NCBI RefSeq assembly: GCF_003576645.1
Contig: NC_044919.1
Coordinates: 26,559,655 to 26,623,654 of the forward strand
DNA: 64,000 nt
Direction: 5' to 3'
Origin: Ipomoea triloba
Lineage: Eukaryota > Streptophyta > Magnoliopsida > Solanales > Convolvulaceae
Shown here: in pieces, positions 44,287-54,961 of the stretch
Numbering within the stretch: position 1 is the first letter of the stretch
How the letters are laid out: each line of letters opens with the position of its first letter
Notes under the pieces: generated by a model
What the model was told of the DNA's origin: nothing
What the model saw: the letters and a program-made list of their open reading frames with translations, nothing else
The model's database searches: none
Made by a program: the position numbers and the translations under genes

Positions 44287-44908
44287 TGAAATTTCTGCAT
44301 TCGTGTATATAGTGTGTCTAGATAATAATCCAGTATTGATCTATTTGAGTGATGGACTTATTACTAGTCTAGTATACAATTGTTCAACCAGTAAGTGTGT
44401 TAGTGATAAGAATAGGTATCGAAATTAAATCAAATAGAAAATAAATGACACAAGAAATTGTTTACCCAGTTCGATACAATAGTATCTATGTCTGGGAAAC
44501 CACCATTAGTTAGTCCAATTCACTATCTCAACAGCAAATCAAAAACACAGTAACAAAACACCTTCTCACCCAATGTGTGCTAGACACCACACGGTAGTAC
44601 CCAATCTTTTGAAAGCTGTAGAGGATTTTCAAGCTCGAAGATCCGTGCTTCAATGTCCAAATTCCCTTTGGAGATCTGTGTTGTTGCTATCCGTCCCGCT
44701 GACTCGCCCACAACTACACCACAATTTCATAGAATACGGTCTGCCGATTTAAGCTTTGTAGAACTTCTTCTCAAGAGTCTTCTTAAACTCAATCATCAAT
44801 AGTGTCTTGAGAAGATAATACTCAGAGTATTTTCTTTGTAATTCATGGAGAGAGTTTCTTGATATTCAAATCTTGAAGGATATTTCTTGTAAAGTTATCT
44901 TCTCTATT
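44287..44908 (-). repeat. LTR-like sequence of the copia-type remnant
   Basis: It begins TGAAAT next to the primer site and has words such as TTTACCCAGTTCGATACAAT. It is interrupted at 44909 by the Mutator-like element and probably continues after 46022; its outer end was not located. Confidence 0.45.
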
Positions 44909-44909
44909 G

Positions 44910-46021
44910 AGTTTATTGCCAATTTGGTCTCTCGACTATAAGGATTTCACCAATTTGATCCTCGACTACTAAAATTCCTCAATATAGTCCCTAGCTATGC
45001 CTTCTTTTTTTTTTTTTTACATGAAATGGTTCTCAGTCTATTTGTCTGGTCAAAACAGAAGGGAAATTTTGGATTTCAAAAAATCATTTGAGGCGGGAAA
45101 CCAAATTAAAATGAAACAATAAAGGGGATTGCCTCCATTGCTTATTCTTAGCCAACTCCATTAACATCACATTTTCTCTCCCTCTCTCGTCCTCTTTCAG
45201 CAACTGAAACTCCTGGCAATCTATTCTGGCATGCCACGCCACCTTACACTACGCACAGAACAATCTCCGGCAGCTGGGCCACTCGAAAGCGGTCAGGGTC
45301 TCGCTCCCATCATCCACAATCATCGCCGAGTAGTCCTTGTAAGTACGATAAAATTTCTGCGAAGCAAGTATCAACGATTCGCACAACGCACTCTCCCAGC
45401 GCTCAAACACATACGTGGGAATGATTGAACGACAGTGCTGTGGTTCGATGATACCCTTGCAAGAGACATCGGGGAACTTGAAGACACTAATGTTTTCCTG
45501 AATCTTAGCAGCGACATGCCTGTCGATGCACTCCGAGCAGTATGAATGCCTGCATGAATCGCTTCTGAATATCTCGCCTCCAGCTTTCGCTTGCCTACCA
45601 GGTGTTTGTGTTTTTGCTGCAGAGGACATTAGAGCATCTTGCATTTGCAGTTCCTCTACGTATTTCTCATCTGTAATGAAAAAGATTTTGTCTTCATCGT
45701 ACAGAGCAATAGAAGTCATCCACATATGGACTTGAAGCCATAAGAGACTGTAGGACCAAAAAGCCCCCTTAGTAAAGCGGACGCGAAAAGAAGATTTTAC
45801 GGAGGCACTAGTGTTTTCCTATGGACACGATGACATTGCGAATAGACTAAGAAGAAGAAGATTTTTTGAAATCCTAAATTTACCCTTCTAATTTGACCGG
45901 ACAAATAGACTAAGGACTATTTCGTGTAAAAAAAATAGTTGGAGACTAAATTCAGGAATTTTGGAAGTCGATGACCAAATTGGTGAAATCCTTATAGTCG
46001 AGGGAGAAAATTGGTAAACTC
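44910..46021. mobile_element. Mutator-like element with captured gene fragment (Pack-MULE type)
   Basis: Inverted ends of roughly 100 bp: AGTTTATTGCCAATTTGGTC, CTCGACTATAAGGATTTCAC on the left and GTGAAATCCTTATAGTCGAG, AATTGGTAAACT on the right. The flanks TCTCTATTG and CCTCTATTT agree in 7 of 9 positions, consistent with a 9-bp duplication. No transposase is present; the interior is an RBR ligase fragment. Confidence 0.8.
45199..45725 (-). pseudogene. RBR-type E3 ubiquitin ligase fragment captured by the Mutator-like element
   Basis: The frame 45249-45725 reads KYVEELQMQDALMSS and then a RING1-like region CRHSYCSECIDRHVAAKIQE. It continues through EPQHCRSIIPTYVFERWESA, SQKFYRTYKDYSAMIVDDG and CRRLFCA. 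This is the order of plant RSL1-like RBR ligases, which transfer ubiquitin through a RING2 Cys. The first Cys pair of RING1 is missing and several metal-binding Cys are changed. A TAG at 45249-45251 replaces the expected Gln codon, after which similarity continues (KVAWHARIDCQEF) to about 45199. The IBR and RING2 domains are absent, so ligase activity is not expected. Confidence 0.82.
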
Positions 46022-47875
46022 CTCTATTTTTTCTTTCTCAAGTTTAAACAACTCTCTAACCAGTATATATAATACTCTGATTATTGAAAGACAAGTAATG
46101 TCCTAGGATTTCCTTGTAGAATGAATTACTTGTCACGCCTTCTTTTTGGCATCACTAACTGAAAAGGATAACTTCTTAAAACCACAATATGGTAACTGCT
46201 CTGCAAATCTGAAAGGAAAGGTAGTGAAGACCAACTAGTAGTTTCCAAAAAAACCCTCTAGTGTAGTGTTTGTTTTGCCAGATCTTCACTCATCAGTACT
46301 ATAACTGACATTAAACTTGACCTATCTAGTTTGCCATAATAATTTGCCAATTACATGTTGGGGTTTACAATACTTAAACACTAACAACACACTTGTCTCC
46401 TGTCAACTTTCATATTTCCTACCAATCTACCACGCTTCCCAATAAAGCCGAAAGAGAAAAAAAAGTAGTAGACATTTGTTTTGGACCTGCATCAATCAGA
46501 GACATTCTTTTCACCTAAATGAAAATGGTATTTACCCAAAAGTCAATAATGTGTTGCGAAAAAAGGGAGAGATGGCTACTTTTTAGACACTTACCATTTC
46601 AAAAAGCACCAATGAAAATATTTCACATGTTCAAATTCTTAGCCCCTCAACTTTATAATAAATAGAGTCCATTTTGTGGCGTTGAGAATGTTAATGAGTA
46701 CAACAACAAGGAATTAAGTCGAGCTATACATTGAATACAAAAAGTCATTCTTTAGCACTCAAACGTTTCAAGAATCTTCAAGATCCTATCCAGTTTAGTA
46801 TTTACGAGGAGTGATTGATCTTCTCAGTTCTCTCAAGACGACTGGATGGTTGATCCTTAATAACAAAGATAGACAGTGAAGAACACACAACTTAGTGAAG
46901 AAAATTGTTTGAAGGATTGTCAAAGGAGTTTTAGCAAGTAACCTAGTTAGCGTCATTTGCAACTAGTGTGAAAGGCTATCCTCACTTGTATTCAGATAAT
47001 ATTAGTGAAACCTCCTTGTGTCATTGAGAAACGTAGAGTAGGGAATTTCCGAACCACTATAAAAACACTTGAGTCTATCTTTGCCTATATTATCCCTTAC
47101 TCTATTATTTATTAGTTGAGCTTAAATACACACACAATCACTTCTGCCACAAATTCAAATATGCTACAAACTCAATCAAGGCAAGCTAAAGTTTTCAAAT
47201 ATCAAAAATCATATTTTATAATTGTTGTTGTTGTTGTTGTTACACTACATCAGTTTTTAAAATACACAACAGCTCAATGTCAAATCATCTAAAAAAAAGT
47301 CATGTGGCAAGTATAGTCAGAATGTTACCTGATGGTAAACTACTAAAAATGCTAATTATACTTTGTTTTTAAAGTTCAAGATTCTAATTGCACTTGGTTT
47401 TACAAATTTAATGGTGTAATTGATTTTTTTTTTTGTTCAATGACCAAATTGCACTATTATTACTAATTCTATGGCTTATTTGACCTTTTTTTCTCTAATT
47501 AATTTTAATTTTGTGTTGATAATTTCATTTTTCATCATTGATGATTAACTTAATCACTTGTCACATATTTTTTACTTTTCAAATTGACAAAATGTAATAA
47601 GAAATTAAATTGCCACGTATAAAAAAGTGATGAAGTTTTGTAAAAATGAGTTATTTTGAATTGAATTTGGTTAATTTTAAAAAGTTCATGAATGTAAAAT
47701 GATCAAAATGATACTTAAAAGCTAAAAACAAAAATGTTGTTATACTTGACTAACTAAAATTCAGGTCATGTTTTTTGAAATCGTCAAGAAGGAACTGAAA
47801 ATATGTGAGGAAAAAAAACAAAAATTGGATCCGTCTTTTGATTACAAATTATACACGGCAACACGGTTTTTTTTT
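46022..47875. other. No gene seen; probable continuation of LTR-element debris
   Basis: Positions 46022-46150 probably continue the LTR interrupted at 44909, with a minus-strand TATA-like TATATATACTGG. Around 47030 TAGGGAATTTCCGAACCACT resembles the 3' part of some copia LTRs. A (GTT)7 tract lies at 47223-47243. Otherwise AT-rich and non-coding. Confidence 0.4.
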
Positions 47876-47879
47876 TTCT

Positions 47880-48082
47880 TATTTGGTGGGTACTACGGGG
47901 GATGGATTCAATGCTAGATTTACAATTTGAAAATGACTATTCTTGTCTTTTACCAAGTTACATTTTAAATCCTACCATACATTACTAATGATAATTTTTT
48001 TTTCCATTTTTTTCCCCTTAGATTTTTGGTGACAAGGTCCCCTGGGTAAATATCATTCATGTGTAATATCTTGCAAATTATA
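47880..48082. repeat. Segmental duplicate B, left part
   Basis: TTATTTGGTGGGTACTACGG through ATATCTTGCAAATTATA matches 38607-38820 downstream of P450 copy 2. The match is broken at 48083 by the Athila-like LTR; the duplicate resumes at about 56513. Confidence 0.85.
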
Positions 48083-49539
48083 TGATAAGTGCAAAAGATA
48101 CCACTTTTATAAGGTTATTTGTGGATCATTAAGTGCATAATTCACGGCCCTTATTAATGTTTTAGTCCTAATTTGCTTTAGAATGCTTGTTATTGTCATT
48201 AGACCCCGTTCCACGCTTGGCTAATTGTTTTGTAGGTAAAAGATGTGCAAAAAGGGCAGGAAACGACAACAATTCAGATAAGTGAAGAACAAACCAAAGT
48301 TGGAGCAAAAAATAGGCCAGGACTGAAGTGGACACGCGTCCACCCATGCGTCCAGGACTGCGTCTGAAATTATGCTTGCAGAAGTTTGACAGAATAGAGG
48401 TCTGCTGTGGACGCGCAGTGGACGCGCGCGTCCACCCGGGCGTCCATCAGAACACTTGCAGAAATTGAAGTCTGGACGCAAATAACGCCGTGGACGCGCC
48501 CGTGGACGCGCGTCCACAAGGGCGTCCATCGCGAAATTGCGAAAGTGGGCAGTTTTTGCAATGTTTAAAAGGGGAATTGAACCATTTTTGCAGGGAATCC
48601 TTGACACTTCAGTTTTAGATCAATTTAGAATATTTCTCTCTCTAGGATTAGCCTAGAGAGATCTCCCCAATTCACTCCACATTCCCAATTCACTCCACAT
48701 TGCAATTCTTAGGTTTAGATTAGAATTAGAGAAGAATTTCATTGCAAGATTGTGATCAACATTCAATTTCAAGTTCAAGGTTTAATTTCAAGCTAAGTCT
48801 TCCTTTTAATTTCTTGTCATTACTTTTGCTTTTGCTATTTCAATTCCAAGTATGATTAGATAGATCTTTGTGGATTTGGATTGAGCAATGTTGTATAGAT
48901 GTTCTTGAGCTTTGAATTGATCAATTAGGTTTTGCAATTGCTTGATTATGAGTTTGATTGTGTGAGTGGTGATCCACTTTAACTCTTGTGTAGGGGTGAT
49001 CAACCTATATGAGAGGTGTTTGGAGAAGGAGTCTCATCAACGAGAGTAGAGTTACTCCTTAGCCTAGCCTAGCACATTTCCCTCTCACCTTTGAGAAAAT
49101 GGAGAAGTGGAAGATAAGAGGCACATAACGTGTTTGACAAAATGCCTCTCCTAGCCTAGTGATCACAAGGATGACATTACGGTCTAAGGAGTGAGTCCAT
49201 TGACCACGAGAGTGGCGGTGGTGTTGGTGACCTTGTCTCATTTTCGTTATCTAAGTGTTGCTAGCCTAGTATCTTAGGAAATCAAGGATACCTATATGAG
49301 TTGCAAGATCCAAATCCTCCTTTCCAATTGATTGTTTCCAATATTTGTTCCTATTTTCGTTATGTTTCATGTGCATCCCTTACTATGCTTGGGTTAGCTT
49401 TTAAACACTAAACACTCTTGTGCTTAATCCCCTTACTGCTTGAATTCCCTCCTTTCCGTCCTTTGAGAACGATACTCGGGAACTTCTTTCCGTTTTAACA
49501 TCTATTTCTTTCCATCCACCGCGAAAACTATACCCATCA
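48083..49539 (+). repeat. 5' LTR of the Athila-like element
   Basis: Starts TGATAAGTGCAAAAGATACC and ends ACTATACCCATCA. It holds a GC-rich minisatellite at 48330-48535 and ends two bases before the primer site. The flanking TTATA (48078-48082) is the expected 5-bp duplication; its partner is lost at the right. Confidence 0.9.
48330..48535. repeat. GC-rich palindromic minisatellite in the LTR
   Basis: Variants of GTGGACGCG and CGCGTCCAC alternate, forming near-perfect palindromes such as GTGGACGCGCGTCCAC. The 3' LTR has a rearranged version at 55200-55435. Frames here (48221-48607 minus and relatives) are repeat artefacts. Confidence 0.9.
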
Positions 49540-49541
49540 AA

Positions 49542-49559
49542 TGGCGCCGTTGCCGGGGA
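49542..49559 (+). other. Primer binding site (tRNA-Asp type)
   Basis: TGGCGCCGTTGCCGGGGA lies two bases after the LTR end and is the site described for Athila elements. The duplicated copy is at 51191-51208. Confidence 0.88.
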
Positions 49560-49731
49560 TGGCATCGGTTTTTGAGTAGTAAGTGCCTTTGGATTAACAT
49601 GAGCAAGTGTTCAAGTTAGAGAGTCTAACCCCCCCCCCCCCNATTTTTTTTTCCATTTTTTTCCCCTTAGATTTTTGGTGACAAGGTCCCCTGGGTAAAT
49701 ATCATTCATGTGTAATATCTTGCAAATTATA

Positions 49732-51188
49732 TGATAAGTGCAAAAGATACCACTTTTATAAGGTTATTTGTGGATCATTAAGTGCATAATTCACGGCCCT
49801 TATTAATGTTTTAGTCCTAATTTGCTTTAGAATGCTTGTTATTGTCATTAGACCCCGTTCCACGCTTGGCTAATTGTTTTGTAGGTAAAAGATGTGCAAA
49901 AAGGGCAGGAAACGACAACAATTCAGATAAGTGAAGAACAAACCAAAGTTGGAGCAAAAAATAGGCCAGGACTGAAGTGGACACGCGTCCACCCATGCGT
50001 CCAGGACTGCGTCTGAAATTATGCTTGCAGAAGTTTGACAGAATAGAGGTCTGCTGTGGACGCGCAGTGGACGCGCGCGTCCACCCGGGCGTCCATCAGA
50101 ACACTTGCAGAAATTGAAGTCTGGACGCAAATAACGCCGTGGACGCGCCCGTGGACGCGCGTCCACAAGGGCGTCCATCGCGAAATTGCGAAAGTGGGCA
50201 GTTTTTGCAATGTTTAAAAGGGGAATTGAACCATTTTTGCAGGGAATCCTTGACACTTCAGTTTTAGATCAATTTAGAATATTTCTCTCTCTAGGATTAG
50301 CCTAGAGAGATCTCCCCAATTCACTCCACATTCCCAATTCACTCCACATTGCAATTCTTAGGTTTAGATTAGAATTAGAGAAGAATTTCATTGCAAGATT
50401 GTGATCAACATTCAATTTCAAGTTCAAGGTTTAATTTCAAGCTAAGTCTTCCTTTTAATTTCTTGTCATTACTTTTGCTTTTGCTATTTCAATTCCAAGT
50501 ATGATTAGATAGATCTTTGTGGATTTGGATTGAGCAATGTTGTATAGATGTTCTTGAGCTTTGAATTGATCAATTAGGTTTTGCAATTGCTTGATTATGA
50601 GTTTGATTGTGTGAGTGGTGATCCACTTTAACTCTTGTGTAGGGGTGATCAACCTATATGAGAGGTGTTTGGAGAAGGAGTCTCATCAACGAGAGTAGAG
50701 TTACTCCTTAGCCTAGCCTAGCACATTTCCCTCTCACCTTTGAGAAAATGGAGAAGTGGAAGATAAGAGGCACATAACGTGTTTGACAAAATGCCTCTCC
50801 TAGCCTAGTGATCACAAGGATGACATTACGGTCTAAGGAGTGAGTCCATTGACCACGAGAGTGGCGGTGGTGTTGGTGACCTTGTCTCATTTTCGTTATC
50901 TAAGTGTTGCTAGCCTAGTATCTTAGGAAATCAAGGATACCTATATGAGTTGCAAGATCCAAATCCTCCTTTCCAATTGATTGTTTCCAATATTTGTTCC
51001 TATTTTCGTTATGTTTCATGTGCATCCCTTACTATGCTTGGGTTAGCTTTTAAACACTAAACACTCTTGTGCTTAATCCCCTTACTGCTTGAATTCCCTC
51101 CTTTCCGTCCTTTGAGAACGATACTCGGGAACTTCTTTCCGTTTTAACATCTATTTCTTTCCATCCACCGCGAAAACTATACCCATCA
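49732..51188 (+). repeat. Second copy of the 5' LTR (likely assembly artefact)
   Basis: Identical to 48083-49539 at an offset of 1,649. It is followed by the same primer site and then by the real internal region. Identical flanking non-LTR sequence argues against a tandem insertion. Confidence 0.85.
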
Positions 51189-51427
51189 AATGGCGCCGTT
51201 GCCGGGGATGGCATCGGTTTTTGAGTAGTAAGTGCCTTTGGATTAACATGAGCAAGTGTTCAAGTTAGAGAGTCTAACCCCCCCCCCCCTTTTACTTTCT
51301 ATTTTTGCAATTTACTTTGTTTACATTTTAATCTTTTTGTCATTTCAATTGGTAATACTCTCACTTGCAACTACTTCTAGTTGCAAAACACTCTCTTGTC
51401 TTTGTGTTGATAGGTTGATCCTCTATG

Positions 51428-53248
51428 ATGTATTCTCAAGCAAGATATCAACAAGAGGATTACTATGAAGATCAAGGAGGATATAGGCAACCAAGGGGAG
51501 GCTATAATGCTCAAGTTTCTAACCCCTATGGTTATAGAGATTATGAGGACTATGAACAACCTTACTCAAGGACATATGAGTCTTCACAAGAAGAATACCC
51601 ACCAAGAAGGCAATCACTAAGAGCTTAATTTGATGAAAGAGAAGATGGTGACTACACCCACTCAAGAAGAGCCACACCTCCACCTCAAAGAAGAACCATA
51701 TATGATGAGCCACCAGAGAGTTACCAAGAGTCTTATCGTGATCAAGAGAACTACTACTATGAGTGCCGGGGGGATGGAAGGAGCGCATCTCATCAAAGAT
51801 ACAATTCTCAATCTTACCTCTCTAGCCACTATGACGAGGATGATGACTACGTTCCGCCAATGTACCAAGGGAACAATCAACCAAGAGAAGAGGCTCCTAA
51901 AGAAAGTTTGGAGGACAAGATGGTGAGAATGTTTGATGAACTAAGGTAAGACATGGCCAATTTGAGGCAAGAGTGGAAGCAAGACTTGAGGCAAGAGATG
52001 TCCACCATAAGGCAAGATGTCTCTAATTTGAGACAAGATAGTCGTGCCTCACTAAGAACCTTGGAAACACAAGTGGCTCAAAACTCCAAGGCATTGGAAA
52101 CACAAGTATAAGAGGAAAGTGATGATGATGTGGAGATAGTGTGGGAGGATGAGAATTCTAATGGTGACACCTTCAGTTTCAAAAGTGGTAACGTTCTTAA
52201 CCTTACTTGTGTCACTACTTTTGAGGATATATGTGTCAAATCTTGCGAAGATCATGCTTGTGATGTTTGTAATGATTTATGTGTGGCTTGTGATGATGTT
52301 GATAGTTCTAATCTTTGTGATGATAAGTATGTAGATTGTGTTGATCCTTGTGCTTATACTTGTGGGGATGATGATATTGACAATATTGTTAGTGGGGAAA
52401 TTATTGTGGATGTTGATGTGAATACCCAATCTTTAGGGAATATATGGGATCTTAGTGCTAAATGTGATGATGATCTTCATGCTAATTCTTCCAATAATTG
52501 TGAAAGTGATTCTTTTGAAACTCATGACGTTAATCCTTCAAATTCTTGTGAGAATGTGTCTTGTGGCATTCATGATAATGCTTTTGAAAATGATTCTTGT
52601 GATGTTAATGGTGTTAATTCTTTCAATTCTAATGATAATGATGGTCTTGAGTTGTTTACTTTTGATGATAATTCTTTGTTAAATGAACATGTTGGTGAAT
52701 TGCATGATATGCTTTGTAATGTTGATGATGAATTGAATATCGATGCTAGCTTGTGTGATCTAATTGATATTGAATTGGTGAACTTCCACGATAATTGCCT
52801 TGATAATGCTTTATATATTCATGATGTGATTGGTAAAGATCGGAGTGAAGAGAGTGTGACTATAGAAAAGGAAAATGAAGAAGAAAATTTTGAAAATGAG
52901 AAGGTGTTGTTTGAGGAAGTTCATGGCAAAATCATAGAAGAGGGAAAGGAAAAGACAAGAAATGAGAGTGTTCGGGAGGAAGTTGAGGAGAAAGTGAGAA
53001 ATGATGAAAAGAAGCTTAGTGAAAAGAAGAAAAATGAAAAAAGAGTTAAGTCGGAAGAGAATAGCATACTCGTGGACGTGGATAGTTGCAAACCTTTGGA
53101 AGAGAGTATGCTAGAATTAAAGGAGTTTGCCAATGCCCGTCATTTAAGGACATATCTTGAAGAAAGAGTGGATGGGGCAAAAGGACTTGTCCCCGTCCAA
53201 GTATGTTGGAATGAGGGCTCGAAAGTGGCGTCGGGCTACGGACGTTAA
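51428..53248 (+). pseudogene. Gag-like frame of the Athila-like element, three in-frame stops
   Basis: One frame of 607 codons is interrupted only by TAA at 51626-51628, 51947-51949 and 52109-52111. It starts MMYSQARYQQEDYYEDQGGY, rich in Tyr, Gln and Arg. It then passes through a coiled-coil-like stretch, NLRQEWKQDLRQEM, and a long acidic Asp/Cys/Asn-rich part (ACDDVDSSNLCDD). It ends in a charged Glu/Lys segment (EEVEEKVRNDEKKLSEKKK). I recognise no gag core, zinc knuckle or enzyme domain. The position after the primer site makes a gag-like role likely but unproved. All three stops could come from CAA by C-to-T. The part after 52130 is an open frame of 372 codons. Confidence 0.6.
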
Positions 53249-54200
53249 ATGGAGCGCTTCTCGGGAGGCAACCCGAGGTTATCTTACATTTTTATGCATT
53301 TTGTTTTTGTTGTTTACTTTTGCTTTCAATAAAGTTTTGCATTAATGGAAGATAAATTCTCTAATATGGTTTGTAGTATTGCAATGTGTTTGTTGATGGT
53401 GTAGGGAAAGTGATAAATGGCTCAAAGCTAAGAGGTTATGCCTTTCCCACCATGATTAAAGGCAATGCACTCAAAGTGAGCTAAGGAGAGTCTCTTTATC
53501 TCCCTTACCTATTTTCATTACCTATATGCTTTCCTTTTAAAGTGTGGAAATCGGGAGATGATGACATTGCATTGCATGTTTTGAATCATTCATAAAAGCA
53601 TTTTTGTATGATCCTTGGAGCCCATAGCACACTTTTAAAGTGTGGAAAAAGGCGTGGCTTTGCATATGACCTTATGACTTTCCCACCTTGTGCATAATGT
53701 GAACATCGAGGACGATGTTCGTTTTAAAGTGTGGAAAGGGAAGCACCTTTGTGCTTAAAAACTTTGATTTACAAAGTGATGCTTAGCGTAGAATGTTGGA
53801 TATGTTTGAAATGAATACATTGTTTAAATCTATCTTAGAAAATGCGTGCTTTGAAGGAGTGTTTGATTCCCAATTTAGAATATCCCTTGAAATAAAACCC
53901 TTGTACACTTTTAAAATTGTTGATTTTTGTATGCTTGTGTGATGTTCACCCTTCATCTAGTTCGGACCATAGTCAAGGAGGTAACGAAGTGGGAGTGTGC
54001 ACCTATCAACCCTAGTAATATAATGTTTACTAAGCCCGGAAAATGAAACTAATTTTTTTTTTTTTTTGCTTTTGCTCTCCTGAAGGTGGCGTGAGGGGTT
54101 GTGAAGGTGTTGCTTGTTATTTTTTGTTCAAAAAAGAGCCCAATGAAGCCAAAACCCCAAAAGAGCCCAATGTGGCCACCTTAGGAATATGGAAAAAAGG
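53249..54200. other. 3' untranslated region of the Athila-like element
   Basis: Non-coding. AAAGTGTGGAAA occurs repeatedly (about 53540, 53635, 53725) and again before the 3' LTR, suggesting spread purine-rich motifs. A T-rich tract is at 54053-54067. Confidence 0.6.
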
Positions 54201-54530
54201 AGAACCGTCTTGCTAGGACATTTGGGGCAACCATTGCACCGTCTTCGAAAAAGCGTGGATATCCACGTGAAGTCGGTTGTCCCGATGCAAGGTCTTGGGA
54301 GACGAGAAAATTTAAGAGAGCCTTTCCGCCAAGATTCGGGCACCCATTGCACCGTCTTCGAAAAAGCATGGAGATCCATGTGAAGTCGGGTAGCCCGATG
54401 AGGTTATCTTGGGGAATGGGAAAAGGAGAGATCTATCCCGTTAGGACCGGGCGCCCATTGCACTGTTCTCGAAAAAGCATGGAGCTCCATGTGAGATCGG
54501 GTAGCCCGATGGTTGGTCTTGAGGGGTAGT
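54201..54530 (+). repeat. Three tandem ~112-bp repeats with matched palindromes
   Basis: Each unit has CCATTGCACnGTnnTCGAAA, a palindrome, GTGAAGTCGGGTAGCCCGAT and a variable spacer. The palindromes are CGTGGATATCCACG (54254-54267), CATGGAGATCCATG (54367-54380) and CATGGAGCTCCATG (54478-54491). Frames across the repeats are not genes. Confidence 0.85.
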
Positions 54531-54961
54531 AGATAACCTTGACGCCTTTTTGTTTATCACGCTAGAATTTAGGGGGCTTGAGGTTATACGGGTGGTCTAA
54601 TAGGGTTGGCTTGTGCACATCGTTCCCACTAGTTGGCTCGGCTAGTGGCCCGTTCTAAATGGTTGGTGAACCCTCGTTTGGATTGCATGCTTGAAAAGTG
54701 TGAGAAAAAGAGTTAATTGAAATGAATGGTTTTAGCCTAAGGGCTTTGTTTCGTGGGATATTCGTTGTTGAGAGTCTAAGTGTTCGTTTGAAGGCACATT
54801 TTCATGATAGCATAAAGAGTGTATTGATTTCAAATATGTGCATCGTTCTTTTGTCTTAAGCTTTCTTGCATATCAAAGTTTGTGGCATCCTTTACACTTA
54901 TGTTTTGCTTGTTTAAGGATAGCTTGCTTGAGGACAAGCAAGGTTTAAAGTGTGGAAAGTT
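54531..54961 (+). other. End of internal region with candidate polypurine tract
   Basis: Non-coding until TTTAAAGTGTGGAAAGTT (54944-54961) directly before the 3' LTR. This purine-rich run is the candidate primer for plus-strand synthesis. Confidence 0.6.

Larger units (their letters stand above)
47994..51289. repeat. Perfect 1,649-bp direct repeat around an N: probable assembly duplication
   Basis: 47994-49641 and 49643-51289 are identical as far as I can read them, including flanking non-transposon sequence, the LTR, the primer site and a poly(C) run. The first copy stops in C13 followed by N (49642); the second restarts 1,648 bp upstream. This is the pattern of two overlapping contigs joined without merging at a homopolymer. 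Confidence 0.85.

Noticed and set aside
48221..50890. Repeated open frames of 128, 63, 65 and 60 codons
   Set aside because: They lie in LTR sequence, on the strand opposite the element, and recur because the LTR is duplicated.
49732..51188. A third LTR implying tandem or nested insertion
   Set aside because: Identical flanking non-LTR sequence and the N at 49642 make an assembly duplication the simpler explanation.
54128..54529. Frames with repeated HRLRKS and FRRRCNGCP words
   Set aside because: Products of the three tandem 112-bp repeats in a retrotransposon 3' region; both strands give similar frames.
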